DNA of 15,930 bases from a bacterium (GCA_947502805.1 CANNBR010000016.1:1-15930); one strand, 5' to 3'. Counted from the stretch's first letter, positions 7,469 to 14,990 are shown. Program-made: numbers and translations. The notes: generated from the letters alone by a model not told the origin.

Positions 7469-7504
7469 CAATGTTTTTTGAAAAAGAATATACAAAAAAC
7501 ATTG
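7469..7504. repeat. Perfect 12-bp inverted repeat between two small genes
   Basis: CAATGTTTTTTG (7469-7480) and CAAAAAACATTG (7493-7504) flank a 12-nt loop. The stem is AT-rich and no T run follows, so it is a poor intrinsic terminator; it may act as a processing or stabilising hairpin between two genes on one transcript, or as a protein-binding site. Confidence 0.65.
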
Positions 7505-7565
7505 CGACAACCTAAACAAGAAAAATGCGTACCTATCAATTAAACTAATTAACTATGAGGCTATT

Positions 7566-8027
7566 ATGAAAATAATAAAAAAACTAACTCTTGCTGCGCT
7601 TATACTATCTACACCATTCACCCAAGCAATAAAGGCGAAGCTTGCAAGAACAGAATTTGAAATGGCAGTAGGAAGGACAATTCTTGCAAGTTTAGCAATA
7701 AACACTCTTGCCATGTGCACTAAAGACAACTTTCTCCCTATGAAAGCATTTGTCCCTGCAGTAGTAATCATAGGTGTCGGCATGGGAACGCTGGGATATC
7801 TTGATGATCGAGCCCTTAAAAATAATCCTCTTTGTGGTGCTAATAAGCGCAATTCTCGTATTCTCCAGGCACTTGTTTTTGCAGCTGGCTTAACACCAAT
7901 TATTCTCTCAGATAGCCAATCAGGGAAAATTATGAGAGATACGCTCAGACCTGCAGGGGAATATATTCTTAAAGCTGGAACAGCCGTAGTAGATACGATT
8001 CTTTTAAGTGCAACTTTAACAAGATAA
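7566..8027 (+). CDS. Small exported or membrane protein of unknown function
   Basis: This 153-residue protein begins with a basic, hydrophobic segment (KIIKKLTLAALILSTPFTQA) that looks like a signal peptide or first membrane helix. Further hydrophobic stretches lie near residues 36-50, 61-79, 99-114 and 133-150, separated by basic and polar loops, so an inner-membrane protein with three or four helices is also possible. Two cysteines occur in the mature part (51 and 90). The ATG follows GAGG (7557-7560) with a 5-nt spacer. I see no good promoter directly upstream, so it may be transcribed with the 176-aa gene before it. A strong palindromic terminator lies 30 bp downstream. I do not recognise the family. 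Confidence 0.7.
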   Translation: MKIIKKLTLAALILSTPFTQAIKAKLARTEFEMAVGRTILASLAINTLAMCTKDNFLPMKAFVPAVVIIGVGMGTLGYLDDRALKNNPLCGANKRNSRILQALVFAAGLTPIILSDSQSGKIMRDTLRPAGEYILKAGTAVVDTILLSATLTR

Positions 8028-8056
8028 GCTTTTGAATATTCAAAAACCTTAATAAC

Positions 8057-8095
8057 AAAAATAGGCTTCTTTTAAAAGAAGCCTATTTTTTTATC
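8057..8095. terminator. Bidirectional terminator between converging genes
   Basis: A perfect 17-bp-arm palindrome (8057-8090) is centred between 8073 and 8074, with AAAATAGGCTTCTTTT on the left and its complement on the right. It ends in T runs on the plus strand and, by symmetry, on the minus strand. It would stop transcription from the 153-aa gene and from murJ coming the other way. Confidence 0.88.
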
Positions 8096-8136
8096 TTTTT
8101 TCAAAAAGCTATTTTCACCACAAAGGACATGAGTTC

Positions 8137-9717
8137 TTAATCTAGAAAATAAAGCTGCACTTTAAAGTGCTTCCTGGTCAGATACAGCATGCCAAATACA
8201 ATAACAATAAGTGGGGTAACCCATAGCCAAAAGCCAAAACTTTCAATGAAAAAGAATAAGGCCTTCGATGATGCACCACAGACATGTTCTACAAGCTTAT
8301 GCGTACTTTTATAGATCCAATAAAATGGAATAAAAATCACTGCAAGTTGCATGCTATACCGAAGCACAAACTCAAAAAACTCTTTCAAGGACAAAGTAAA
8401 GTTATGGCGATACTTAAGGAAGAACAAAGACAATACAGTCTGAGCTATTCCAGAAATACAGGTTCCCATAGCAAGGCCAATCGTGCCGAATGTTCCCACC
8501 AATGCATAATTAGCACTGACATTAAGCACCGTTGCAATGATTGCAATTATCATCGGATAGCGGGTGTCGTGAAACGAGTAGTACAAATTAAAAAGAATTT
8601 TATTAATCGAAAAGAAAAAAAGGCCTGCCAAAAAGGTCATCAATAAAAGCCCGGCTTCAGGGATCAAAGCAACTGGAAATTTTTTTGAAGACGAAACAAA
8701 CAAGGTCACAAAAATATTTTCTGATAAATAGCCCATGATAATTGTTGCAGGAATAGTTACCCAGAATACGAACTTCATCGATTCGGCTAAATAAAAATGG
8801 AGCCGTTTAGGATCAGAAATATGTACTCGAGAAAAATGAGGTAACAAGATAGTTGAAAAAGCGACCCCAAACACACCAAGCGGGATCCCCATAAAACGAG
8901 AGGTATATTTTATGAGAGTTACTGAACCAATCGCCAAATAAGAAGCAAATCGTTGGTCAATAATCAAAGAAAGTTCCATTACACTCATACTTAAAAAACA
9001 GAATAAAAATTTCGTTAACATTTTTATAAATGAGTGAGCGGTATCAGGTGTAGGCATCCTGAAAGAAAATCCGAGTGAAAAATAACTGACTACATGCAAC
9101 ACAAGTTGTAAAAAGCCACCGAATAAAATGGCATAGCATAAATATTCAACCGATAATCCATAGGCCAAACAGGCAAGAATGCCTCCAATAAACGTTATAT
9201 TTAAAAGAATAGGACAAAAAGCGGGAATAAAAAACTGATTGACCGATTGCAATGCCCCTGCCAATAACGAACTGGTTGAAATAAAAAAAATAAAAGGCAT
9301 TAAAATACGCAAACAAGGGATAGTTGCTGCAACCTGTTCTGGAGAAAATCCTGGCGCTATCAATCCAATTGTATACTCAGGATGCCAGACAACTAAAATA
9401 CAAAGAGCCAACAATAACCCTTCAAAAAAAAGAAAAGCTAATGACATCAATTCATCCGCTTTTTCTTTACCACCCTTGTGAAATAGTGTCACAAAGGTTG
9501 GAACAAAAGCAGCGGTCAATGCCCCTTCAGCAAAAAGCTTTCTCAATGAATTTGGAATCATAAATGCAGTAGTAAACGCATCTGCCACTACTCCAACTCC
9601 TAAAAACCTCATGAGCAAAATTTCACGCGCCAGCCCTAAAAAGCGGCTAATAAGGGTACTGCTTCCCACTTGAATGGTTTTTTGTAAAATTGATTTTTTA
9701 TGCAGCAGATCGCTCAT
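8137..9717 (-). CDS. murJ: MurJ (MviN) lipid II flippase
   Basis: This 526-residue polytopic inner-membrane protein is the flippase that moves lipid II across the cytoplasmic membrane for peptidoglycan synthesis. The N-terminus carries the family signature: SRFLGLARE with Arg25 and Arg31, DAFTTAF with Asp46, and the loop IPNSLRKLFAEGALTAAFVPTF. These align with the essential E. coli residues Arg18, Arg24, Asp39 and Arg52. Arg274 in SRFMGIP matches E. coli Arg270, while the preceding acidic residue of E. coli is Ser273 here. APGFSPEQ, near 121-128, is also family-like. Length is usual (about 510-530). The start overlaps the stop of the upstream ABC ATPase gene as ATGA, with AGGA 5 nt before, so the two are translationally coupled. 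Confidence 0.95.
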   Translation of the reverse strand: MSDLLHKKSILQKTIQVGSSTLISRFLGLAREILLMRFLGVGVVADAFTTAFMIPNSLRKLFAEGALTAAFVPTFVTLFHKGGKEKADELMSLAFLFFEGLLLALCILVVWHPEYTIGLIAPGFSPEQVAATIPCLRILMPFIFFISTSSLLAGALQSVNQFFIPAFCPILLNITFIGGILACLAYGLSVEYLCYAILFGGFLQLVLHVVSYFSLGFSFRMPTPDTAHSFIKMLTKFLFCFLSMSVMELSLIIDQRFASYLAIGSVTLIKYTSRFMGIPLGVFGVAFSTILLPHFSRVHISDPKRLHFYLAESMKFVFWVTIPATIIMGYLSENIFVTLFVSSSKKFPVALIPEAGLLLMTFLAGLFFFSINKILFNLYYSFHDTRYPMIIAIIATVLNVSANYALVGTFGTIGLAMGTCISGIAQTVLSLFFLKYRHNFTLSLKEFFEFVLRYSMQLAVIFIPFYWIYKSTHKLVEHVCGASSKALFFFIESFGFWLWVTPLIVIVFGMLYLTRKHFKVQLYFLD

Positions 9718-10409
9718 AGGATTCCTAATTTCGTTAAAACTGTTTTATGGGGCACCAGAATACCATCTTTTAAAGCAAAGACTAGCTCCATTTGCTCGAC
9801 TACAGAAGGATTATGAGAACTTATTATCAATCCCATTCCTTCATTTTTTTGATGATCCAGCAATAACTGAATAATCGCACTGCCCGTTTTTTCATCTAAT
9901 GCACCAGTTGGCTCGTCGGCACATAAAAATTTTGGCTTAACTACTAACGCACGCGCAATACAGATGCGCTGCCGTTGGCCACCTGACAATGCACCAACAT
10001 TCCACGCTTGAGTATCAAAAAGGCCTACCGCTGCAAGATAAAACAATGCTCTCTCTTGTGCCTCAACTTTTGACATGCCAATCACCAAGCCTGCCAACGT
10101 TATATTTTCAAGAACAGTTAATTCCTTAATTAAAAAAGGAACCTGCGTTACCAATACTACTAAGCGAGCTCTATCTTGAGAGCTGTACAACGAAAAATCT
10201 TTGTTTTGTAAAAAAACTGTCCCTGTTGTGGGAGTATCAAGCCCTGCAATAATATGCATAAGAGTAGACTTGCCTGAACCCGATGCACCTTTTAATGCAT
10301 ATGTTCTGCCTTCTTCAAAGGTAATGGTAACCTTATCAACCACTGATTTTTTTAAACTCCCACTTCCAAATAACTTATTAACCTCATGAAGCTTTAACTT
10401 AAACGCCAT
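9714..10409 (-). CDS. ABC transporter ATP-binding protein, LolD/MacB/FtsE-like
   Basis: This 231-residue protein is a complete ABC nucleotide-binding subunit acting on the cytoplasmic face of the inner membrane. It shows Walker A GASGSGKST (41-49), Q-loop Gln89, signature LSGGQ (141-145), Walker B FLCADE with catalytic Glu166, D-loop ALD (170-172) and H-loop His199. The sequence CADEPTGALDEKTG is typical of the LolD/MacB/FtsE branch, whose members drive lipoprotein release, efflux or cell-wall hydrolase control rather than solute import. No permease gene is in the window; instead the stop overlaps murJ by 4 nt. The ATG follows GAGG with a 5-nt spacer. The exact partner and substrate cannot be named from sequence. 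The ATPase call is certain, the subfamily likely. Confidence 0.9.
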   Translation of the reverse strand: MAFKLKLHEVNKLFGSGSLKKSVVDKVTITFEEGRTYALKGASGSGKSTLMHIIAGLDTPTTGTVFLQNKDFSLYSSQDRARLVVLVTQVPFLIKELTVLENITLAGLVIGMSKVEAQERALFYLAAVGLFDTQAWNVGALSGGQRQRICIARALVVKPKFLCADEPTGALDEKTGSAIIQLLLDHQKNEGMGLIISSHNPSVVEQMELVFALKDGILVPHKTVLTKLGIL

Positions 10410-10443
10410 GATTACCTCTGTTGACTCATGTTTTAAAAAAATA

Positions 10444-10452
10444 ATTATAACA
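10444..10452 (-). promoter_or_regulatory. Candidate extended -10 promoter of the ABC ATPase-murJ operon
   Basis: The minus strand reads TGTTATAAT, a perfect -10 box (10449-10444) preceded by the TGn extension. The -35 region is weak, as is usual for extended -10 promoters. The start of transcription would lie about 30 nt upstream of the gene. Confidence 0.5.
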
Positions 10453-10509
10453 AGACTAGCCTAATAAGGTTCATTTCAAAAGGTGTTTAATATCTTTACT
10501 GTGCAAGTC

Positions 10510-10539
10510 TTGTTTTTGAAAATCTAGATACCTTAGAAT
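10510..10539 (+). promoter_or_regulatory. Candidate promoter of lon
   Basis: TTGTTT (10510-10515) and TAGAAT (10534-10539) are separated by 18 bp. The predicted transcription start near 10546 lies after the first in-frame ATG (10538) but before ATG 10583, so it supports the downstream start of Lon. No CIRCE element was seen. Confidence 0.45.
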
Positions 10540-10582
10540 GGTTCAAATGTCTCAATGCTTACTAACGAGGGGGTATCGGGTA

Positions 10583-12931
10583 ATGAGAACACTCAAAAAC
10601 AACGTCACTGAAGAAAAAACACTGGAACTATTACCAATCATTCCAACCATGGATGTTGTAGTATTTCCACACATGATTGTTCCTCTTTTAGTACTCGATG
10701 AACGCATCATCAATGGGATCAATCAGAGTCTTAATGGGTCAAAAAAAGTGCTCTTACTTGCTTCGAAAAAAAAGATCGAAGATGGACTAGGGGCGATTGG
10801 CACAAAAGACTTGTATGAAGTTGGCACCATCTCTTCCATCATGCGCCTTATAAAAATTCCTGAGGGGGGAGTAAAAATTTTGGTGCAGGGAATTGCTCGG
10901 GCCCGCGTTAAAGAAATTATAACGGATAACGAAATACTTACGGTATTAGTTGAGCCTTTGGACGGCATAGAAGAAGATAACTCGCAAGAACTTGTGCAAC
11001 ACATACGGCTCATCAAAGAACAGGCTGAAAAAATTAGCTCTTCAACCCACTCATTCAGCCCAGACTTCCACCTTATTCTTTCAAAAATGCATGATCCTCA
11101 AAAAATAGCAGACTTTATTTTATCTCACCTGAACCTTTCTGTTGAAGATGCGCAAAAGCTTCTTGAATCTGAAACGCAGGCGGAATTTTTAGAAGGAATT
11201 TACCTTCACCTGAACAAAGAAGTTGAAGTTGCAGAAACACAGGAACGCATTCGCAACAAAGCACGCGACTCTATGAACAAAGCACAAAAAGAATTTTATT
11301 TACGCGAACAACTTAAAGCTATCAAGCAAGAACTCGGTGAAGATGACCTTGAAGAACTTGAAGCAATGCGTGAAAAACTCCTACTTTTAGATGTATCTGA
11401 CGAAGTAAGAACTGAAATATCTCGCCAAATTTCCCGCCTTGAAAAAACTGCTCCCGATTCTGTGGAAGCAACAGTTACTCGTAACCATTTAGAAATTATG
11501 CTTGCTTTACCATGGAATACTGAAACAAAAGATAACCTTTCCATTGAACATGCCAGTGCAATTCTTGATGAAGATCATTATGGTCTTAAAGAAATCAAAG
11601 AACGCATCTTAGATTACATTTCAATCAAAAACCTTAAACCAGATGGTTACAGTCCAATCCTCTGTTTTGCTGGTCCACCAGGAACCGGAAAAACGTCTCT
11701 TGGAAAATCGATTGCTCGAGCCCTTGGCAGAAGCTATATTCGTATTTCGCTTGGCGGAGTAAAAGATGAAGCAGAAATTAGAGGACACCGCAGAACGTAT
11801 GTCGGTTCAATGCCAGGACGCTTTATCCAAGCTATCAAAAAAGCAGAAAGTAAAAATCCAATCATAATGATCGACGAACTTGATAAAATTGGTTCAGATT
11901 TTAGAGGAGATCCTTCAGCAGCGATGCTTGAAGTGCTCGATCCACAACAAAACAAAACATTTTATGATAACTACCTCGGGGTTCCTTTTGATCTTTCAAA
12001 AGTTATTTTCATCGCAACTGCTAACAATATTGATGCCATCTCTGAGCCACTGCGTGACCGCATGGAAATCATCAACCTTTCTGGCTATACGCTTGATGAA
12101 AAACTGGGTATTGCCAAACAACATTTGGTACGAAAAGCGCTTGAAGACACCGGGCTTGAAGGTAAAGGAATCGTATTCTCTAATGAAGTGTTACGAGAAC
12201 TCATTTCAGGCTACACCAGAGAGGCTGGAGTTCGAAGCCTTGAACGAGTTATCCGCAAACTGTGCTCAAAAGCAGCTCGTGCTTTAGTTGAAGAAAAACG
12301 ATCGCTGTTATTTATCCCCGAAACACTCGATAAACATTTAGGACCACGAAAAATAATAGACTACGATCAAAATACTGAAAATGAAGTTGGTATAGCAAAC
12401 GGACTTGCATGGACCCCTTATGGTGGTGAAATGCTTACCATTGAAGCGGTGTTGATGCCAGGTAAAGGAAGAATCATTCTTACTGGACAACTCGGCGATG
12501 TGATGAAAGAATCTGCGCAAGCAGCACTAAGTTATGCTCGTTCTCATGCGGCGCAATTTGGAATCGATCAAAAAAAGTTCACCGAATTTGATATTCACAT
12601 CCATGTTCCTGCAGGTGGCGTTCCAAAAGATGGCCCTTCAGGCGGCATAGCATTATTAACATCGATACTTTCTGTTTTAACCAACTGTCCTATCGATGCA
12701 ACCTATGCCATGACCGGAGAAATAAACCTTCGTGGAAAAGTAATGCCTATCGGTGGAGTAAGGGAAAAGATCCTTGCTGCAAAACGCAATAACATCAAAA
12801 CGGTCATCTTCCCTGTCCAAAATAAAGGTGATTTAGTTAACAATGATGAAATCTTAGAAGGCATTGATATCATCTGGGTAGAACATGCAGACGAAGCACT
12901 CAATAGATTACTACTTCCAAAACTTGCCTAG
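10583..12931 (+). CDS. lon: ATP-dependent protease Lon
   Basis: Lon is the soluble hexameric AAA+ protease that degrades misfolded and regulatory proteins in the cytoplasm. From ATG 10583 the protein has 782 residues, the usual length. An earlier in-frame ATG at 10538 overlaps the predicted -10 box, while AGGGGG (10568-10573) sits 9 nt before 10583, so the later start is preferred. The N-terminal substrate-binding domain begins at about residue 13 (LLPIIPTMDVVVFPHM). A coiled-coil linker near 210-280 contains NKAQKEFYLREQLKAI. The AAA+ module has Walker A GPPGTGKT (364-371) and Walker B IIMIDEL (427-433). The C-terminal protease domain has catalytic Ser686 in PKDGPSGG and Lys729 in GGVREK, the usual 43 residues apart. 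Nothing is missing. It is divergent from the ABC ATPase-murJ operon and ends at its own terminator. Confidence 0.98.
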   Translation: MRTLKNNVTEEKTLELLPIIPTMDVVVFPHMIVPLLVLDERIINGINQSLNGSKKVLLLASKKKIEDGLGAIGTKDLYEVGTISSIMRLIKIPEGGVKILVQGIARARVKEIITDNEILTVLVEPLDGIEEDNSQELVQHIRLIKEQAEKISSSTHSFSPDFHLILSKMHDPQKIADFILSHLNLSVEDAQKLLESETQAEFLEGIYLHLNKEVEVAETQERIRNKARDSMNKAQKEFYLREQLKAIKQELGEDDLEELEAMREKLLLLDVSDEVRTEISRQISRLEKTAPDSVEATVTRNHLEIMLALPWNTETKDNLSIEHASAILDEDHYGLKEIKERILDYISIKNLKPDGYSPILCFAGPPGTGKTSLGKSIARALGRSYIRISLGGVKDEAEIRGHRRTYVGSMPGRFIQAIKKAESKNPIIMIDELDKIGSDFRGDPSAAMLEVLDPQQNKTFYDNYLGVPFDLSKVIFIATANNIDAISEPLRDRMEIINLSGYTLDEKLGIAKQHLVRKALEDTGLEGKGIVFSNEVLRELISGYTREAGVRSLERVIRKLCSKAARALVEEKRSLLFIPETLDKHLGPRKIIDYDQNTENEVGIANGLAWTPYGGEMLTIEAVLMPGKGRIILTGQLGDVMKESAQAALSYARSHAAQFGIDQKKFTEFDIHIHVPAGGVPKDGPSGGIALLTSILSVLTNCPIDATYAMTGEINLRGKVMPIGGVREKILAAKRNNIKTVIFPVQNKGDLVNNDEILEGIDIIWVEHADEALNRLLLPKLA

Positions 12932-12938
12932 TTTTTTC

Positions 12939-12985
12939 ATAAGAGCGCAGTGAATGTAATAATTCTCTGCGCTCTTATTTTTTTA
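12939..12985 (+). terminator. Rho-independent terminator of lon
   Basis: ATAAGAGCGCAG (12939-12950) pairs perfectly with CTGCGCTCTTAT (12967-12978), followed by a T run. It lies 8 nt after the lon stop. On the minus strand no T run follows, so it would not stop the converging delta-60 gene well. Confidence 0.9.
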
Positions 12986-13026
12986 AGCTCGAGACCAATC
13001 AAAAATAAAAAAATGATCCAAGTATT

Positions 13027-14439
13027 TTATTGGTTGTACTGAACAATGACACTGTCATTAAAGCCTCGACCCGAATCCATTGCATAGCCACCCACTGCAA
13101 TCTTATTTTCATATAAAACAAGACCCTTTGCAATCGCTTGTCCATCAAGGAATGGTGTTTTAACAATACCGGTTCTATCAAAGCCAAATGTAGTGTCAAG
13201 CGATCCATTAGTATTAAAACGAACCGTTGCAAATCTTCGATCAAAAAGCCCTTGCTCATCATAAGATGTCGACTGACCAGCCACAACTATTTTACCATCT
13301 GATTGAACACTTACCGCAAAAGGCATCATGCCCCATTCTCCTGCCTTTGTAAGTACCATGCCAGTACCGGCAGAGCCAAAACTTTTATCAATTGAGCCGT
13401 CCTGATTATAACGCAACAGTAAAAGATTTAGATTTGTTAATGCATTATTATTAGCCGCTGTTGGAGCAACGGGAACACTTACATATCCTGCTACAACAAT
13501 TTTTTGATCAGGTTGAACTGTTACGGCAAAGGCAAGCGAAAACTCAGACCCTCCTGGATGAGCAATTACATACCCAGAATATAAAGGCAACCTAGTATTA
13601 AAAGTTTTATCAAGCGATCCGTCAATATTAAACCGACATGTTACTATTGCAAATAAATCCCCCTTATTAACAAATCCAGTTGTTACAATTTTTCCATCAG
13701 CTTGAATCGCAATGCCATAAATATATTGCTGTGCAGGCTGCAGGATAGATGAAAATTCCACTATCGCATTTTTTCCAAAAGCTTCATCACGCGTTCCATT
13801 ACTGTTAAATCTAGCCAAAGCAAAAACGTTATTTCCATTATCGCCAGAACTTGAACCCCCAATTATAATTTTTCCATCAGGCTGCACAGCTAAAGCATAA
13901 GGAGATAGTCCCTGCATTGCTAAAAACCCAGTTTTTTCATTTAAAGAACCTGCAACAAGAGTTCCAAATAAAGCATCAGATGATCCATCAGGATTATAAC
14001 TAGCTAAACAAAAAATCTTGTTTTTATCGCCTCCTTTTCTATCGATAACAGAAGCAGCTACTATAATTTTTCTAGTAGATTTATTGACCTTGATGTCAAC
14101 CACATTCCAATTATAAGGGACCCCTGTAAATGATAATAAAACAGCACTTGAAGGGTCAGTTAAAACAATCCCATTATTTCCAAAAGCAGTATTGAGCGAA
14201 CCATTACGATGATACTTAGCAAGCATAATTCCATTAGTTCCATTAATAGAACCATATCCACCAAAAATAAGCTCATTATCGAGCGACAAGCTCATTCCTT
14301 GCCCCATACAATCCCCAGTAACCCTAGGAGCAAAAAAAGTAACAATACCTGTACGACTAAAATTGGTATCTAAAGAGCCAGAGCAAACGACAAGCCCATT
14401 GTGTAAAAAAACCGCTAGTAAAACAACATATTTTTTCAT
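13027..14439 (-). CDS. Secreted delta-60 repeat protein, predicted seven-bladed beta-propeller
   Basis: This 470-residue exported protein has a signal peptide at residues 1 to about 20 (KKYVVLLAVFLHNGLVVCSG); Cys19 is not in a good lipobox, so a lipoprotein is unlikely. The rest is built of delta-60 repeats. The G-S-L-D-x-x-F-type motif occurs seven times (starting near 21, 80, 152, 215, 274, 348 and 412), and the matching strand of type QPDGKIVVAG also occurs seven times (near 54, 120, 186, 246, 309, 379 and 443), spaced 60-70 residues. The chain starts with a GSLD motif and ends with the strand VIVQYNQ that normally precedes it, as in a propeller closed by joining its two ends. The role is unknown; binding at the cell surface is likely. 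The start follows GGAG with a 6-nt-range spacer. Confidence 0.88.
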   Translation of the reverse strand: MKKYVVLLAVFLHNGLVVCSGSLDTNFSRTGIVTFFAPRVTGDCMGQGMSLSLDNELIFGGYGSINGTNGIMLAKYHRNGSLNTAFGNNGIVLTDPSSAVLLSFTGVPYNWNVVDIKVNKSTRKIIVAASVIDRKGGDKNKIFCLASYNPDGSSDALFGTLVAGSLNEKTGFLAMQGLSPYALAVQPDGKIIIGGSSSGDNGNNVFALARFNSNGTRDEAFGKNAIVEFSSILQPAQQYIYGIAIQADGKIVTTGFVNKGDLFAIVTCRFNIDGSLDKTFNTRLPLYSGYVIAHPGGSEFSLAFAVTVQPDQKIVVAGYVSVPVAPTAANNNALTNLNLLLLRYNQDGSIDKSFGSAGTGMVLTKAGEWGMMPFAVSVQSDGKIVVAGQSTSYDEQGLFDRRFATVRFNTNGSLDTTFGFDRTGIVKTPFLDGQAIAKGLVLYENKIAVGGYAMDSGRGFNDSVIVQYNQ

Positions 14440-14485
14440 TTCTTTCTCCGCCTATTATATTCACCAATCTTTGTCTTCATCTTTT

Positions 14486-14515
14486 ATTATATATTAATAA
14501 AAACACAATCTGCAA
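14486..14515 (-). promoter_or_regulatory. Candidate promoter of the delta-60 protein gene
   Basis: On the minus strand, TTGCAG (14515-14510), an 18-bp spacer and a perfect TATAAT (14491-14486). Transcription would start near 14479, giving a leader of about 40 nt. The -35 box lies 3 bp from a 16-bp inverted repeat. Confidence 0.5.
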
Positions 14516-14517
14516 TA

Positions 14518-14573
14518 TTTTTTTAAGATGAGCCCATTTGAAAACTTTTTTAAATAAGCTCATCTTAAAAAAA
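14518..14573. repeat. Perfect 16-bp inverted repeat between divergent promoters
   Basis: TTTTTTTAAGATGAGC (14518-14533) and GCTCATCTTAAAAAAA (14558-14573) flank 24 nt. The T run is at the left and the A run at the right, the reverse of an intrinsic terminator on either strand. Its place between two divergent promoters suggests an operator or other protein-binding site, or the footprint of an inserted element. Confidence 0.75.
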
Positions 14574-14630
14574 TAGTCTATTTGATTATTAAGCTTATTA
14601 TAATGACTATTCAAGCTTATTTAGCTTATT
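14553..14630. promoter_or_regulatory. Repeated AGCTTATT motifs upstream of the small acidic protein gene
   Basis: AGCTTATT occurs on the plus strand at 14592-14599, 14614-14621 and 14623-14630, and inverted at 14553-14560 inside the right arm of the inverted repeat. The last copy abuts or overlaps the candidate -35 box at 14629. The arrangement is that of an operator array, but no regulator is known. Confidence 0.45.
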
Positions 14631-14656
14631 GCTATTTTATTAAAAAGCCTTATACT
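14629..14656 (+). promoter_or_regulatory. Candidate promoter of the small acidic protein gene
   Basis: TTGCTA (14629-14634), 16-bp spacer and TATACT (14651-14656). Transcription would start near 14663, leaving a leader of about 42 nt that ends in a strong ribosome site AAGGAG (14693-14698) 6 nt before the ATG. Confidence 0.5.
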
Positions 14657-14704
14657 TTTTCCTTATTTTGAATCATATTTTAACGTGTTTATAAGGAGTT
14701 TTTT

Positions 14705-14968
14705 ATGAAATTAAAATCTATCGCTTTAGCTTTATCTTTTGTTGCTGTTTCATCTGTTGTTGCTAACGAAGATGCTATTGTTGCTGTAGATACTACAACT
14801 GCTGAAGTTGAAGTTTCTGCAAACGAAGCTGACGTAACAACTACCAAAGCAATCATTAAAGCTGTTGTATCTGCAACAGAACAAGAAGAAGTAACTAGCA
14901 AAGCAATCATTACTCAAGAAGTAATTGTTGAAGAAGCTGCTGTTTCTACCGAAGAAGTAGCAAACTAA
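14705..14968 (+). CDS. Small acidic exported protein with internal 18-residue repeat
   Basis: This 87-residue protein has a clear Sec signal peptide (KLKSIALALSFVAVSSVVA, cut after Ala20). The mature 67 residues contain about 15 Glu/Asp but only 3 Lys, no cysteine and no aromatic residues, and are rich in Val, Thr and Ala. Residues 45-62 and 63-79 are two copies of a unit containing (T/S)KAII; at DNA level CAAAGCAATCATTA recurs exactly 54 bp (18 codons) apart at 14845 and 14899. The ribosome site AAGGAG is strong and a hairpin follows the gene, so it is probably well expressed as its own unit. Such a composition suggests a disordered or helical periplasmic or surface protein. No family is recognised. 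It is a real gene rather than noise because promoter, ribosome site, signal peptide and hairpin all fit. Confidence 0.8.
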   Translation: MKLKSIALALSFVAVSSVVANEDAIVAVDTTTAEVEVSANEADVTTTKAIIKAVVSATEQEEVTSKAIITQEVIVEEAAVSTEEVAN

Positions 14969-14990
14969 CTTCCTCACTAAGAAATCAAAA

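Noticed and set aside
10538..10582. Upstream in-frame ATG of lon giving a 797-aa protein
   Set aside because: The ATG overlaps the predicted -10 box, has no ribosome site and adds residues unlike the usual Lon start.
12999..13036. Possible terminator of the delta-60 gene on the minus strand
   Set aside because: A CCAA/TTGG stem followed by a T run exists, but four base pairs are too few to support a call.
14518..14573. Inverted repeat read as an intrinsic terminator
   Set aside because: The 3' side on both strands ends in A residues rather than T, the wrong polarity for termination.
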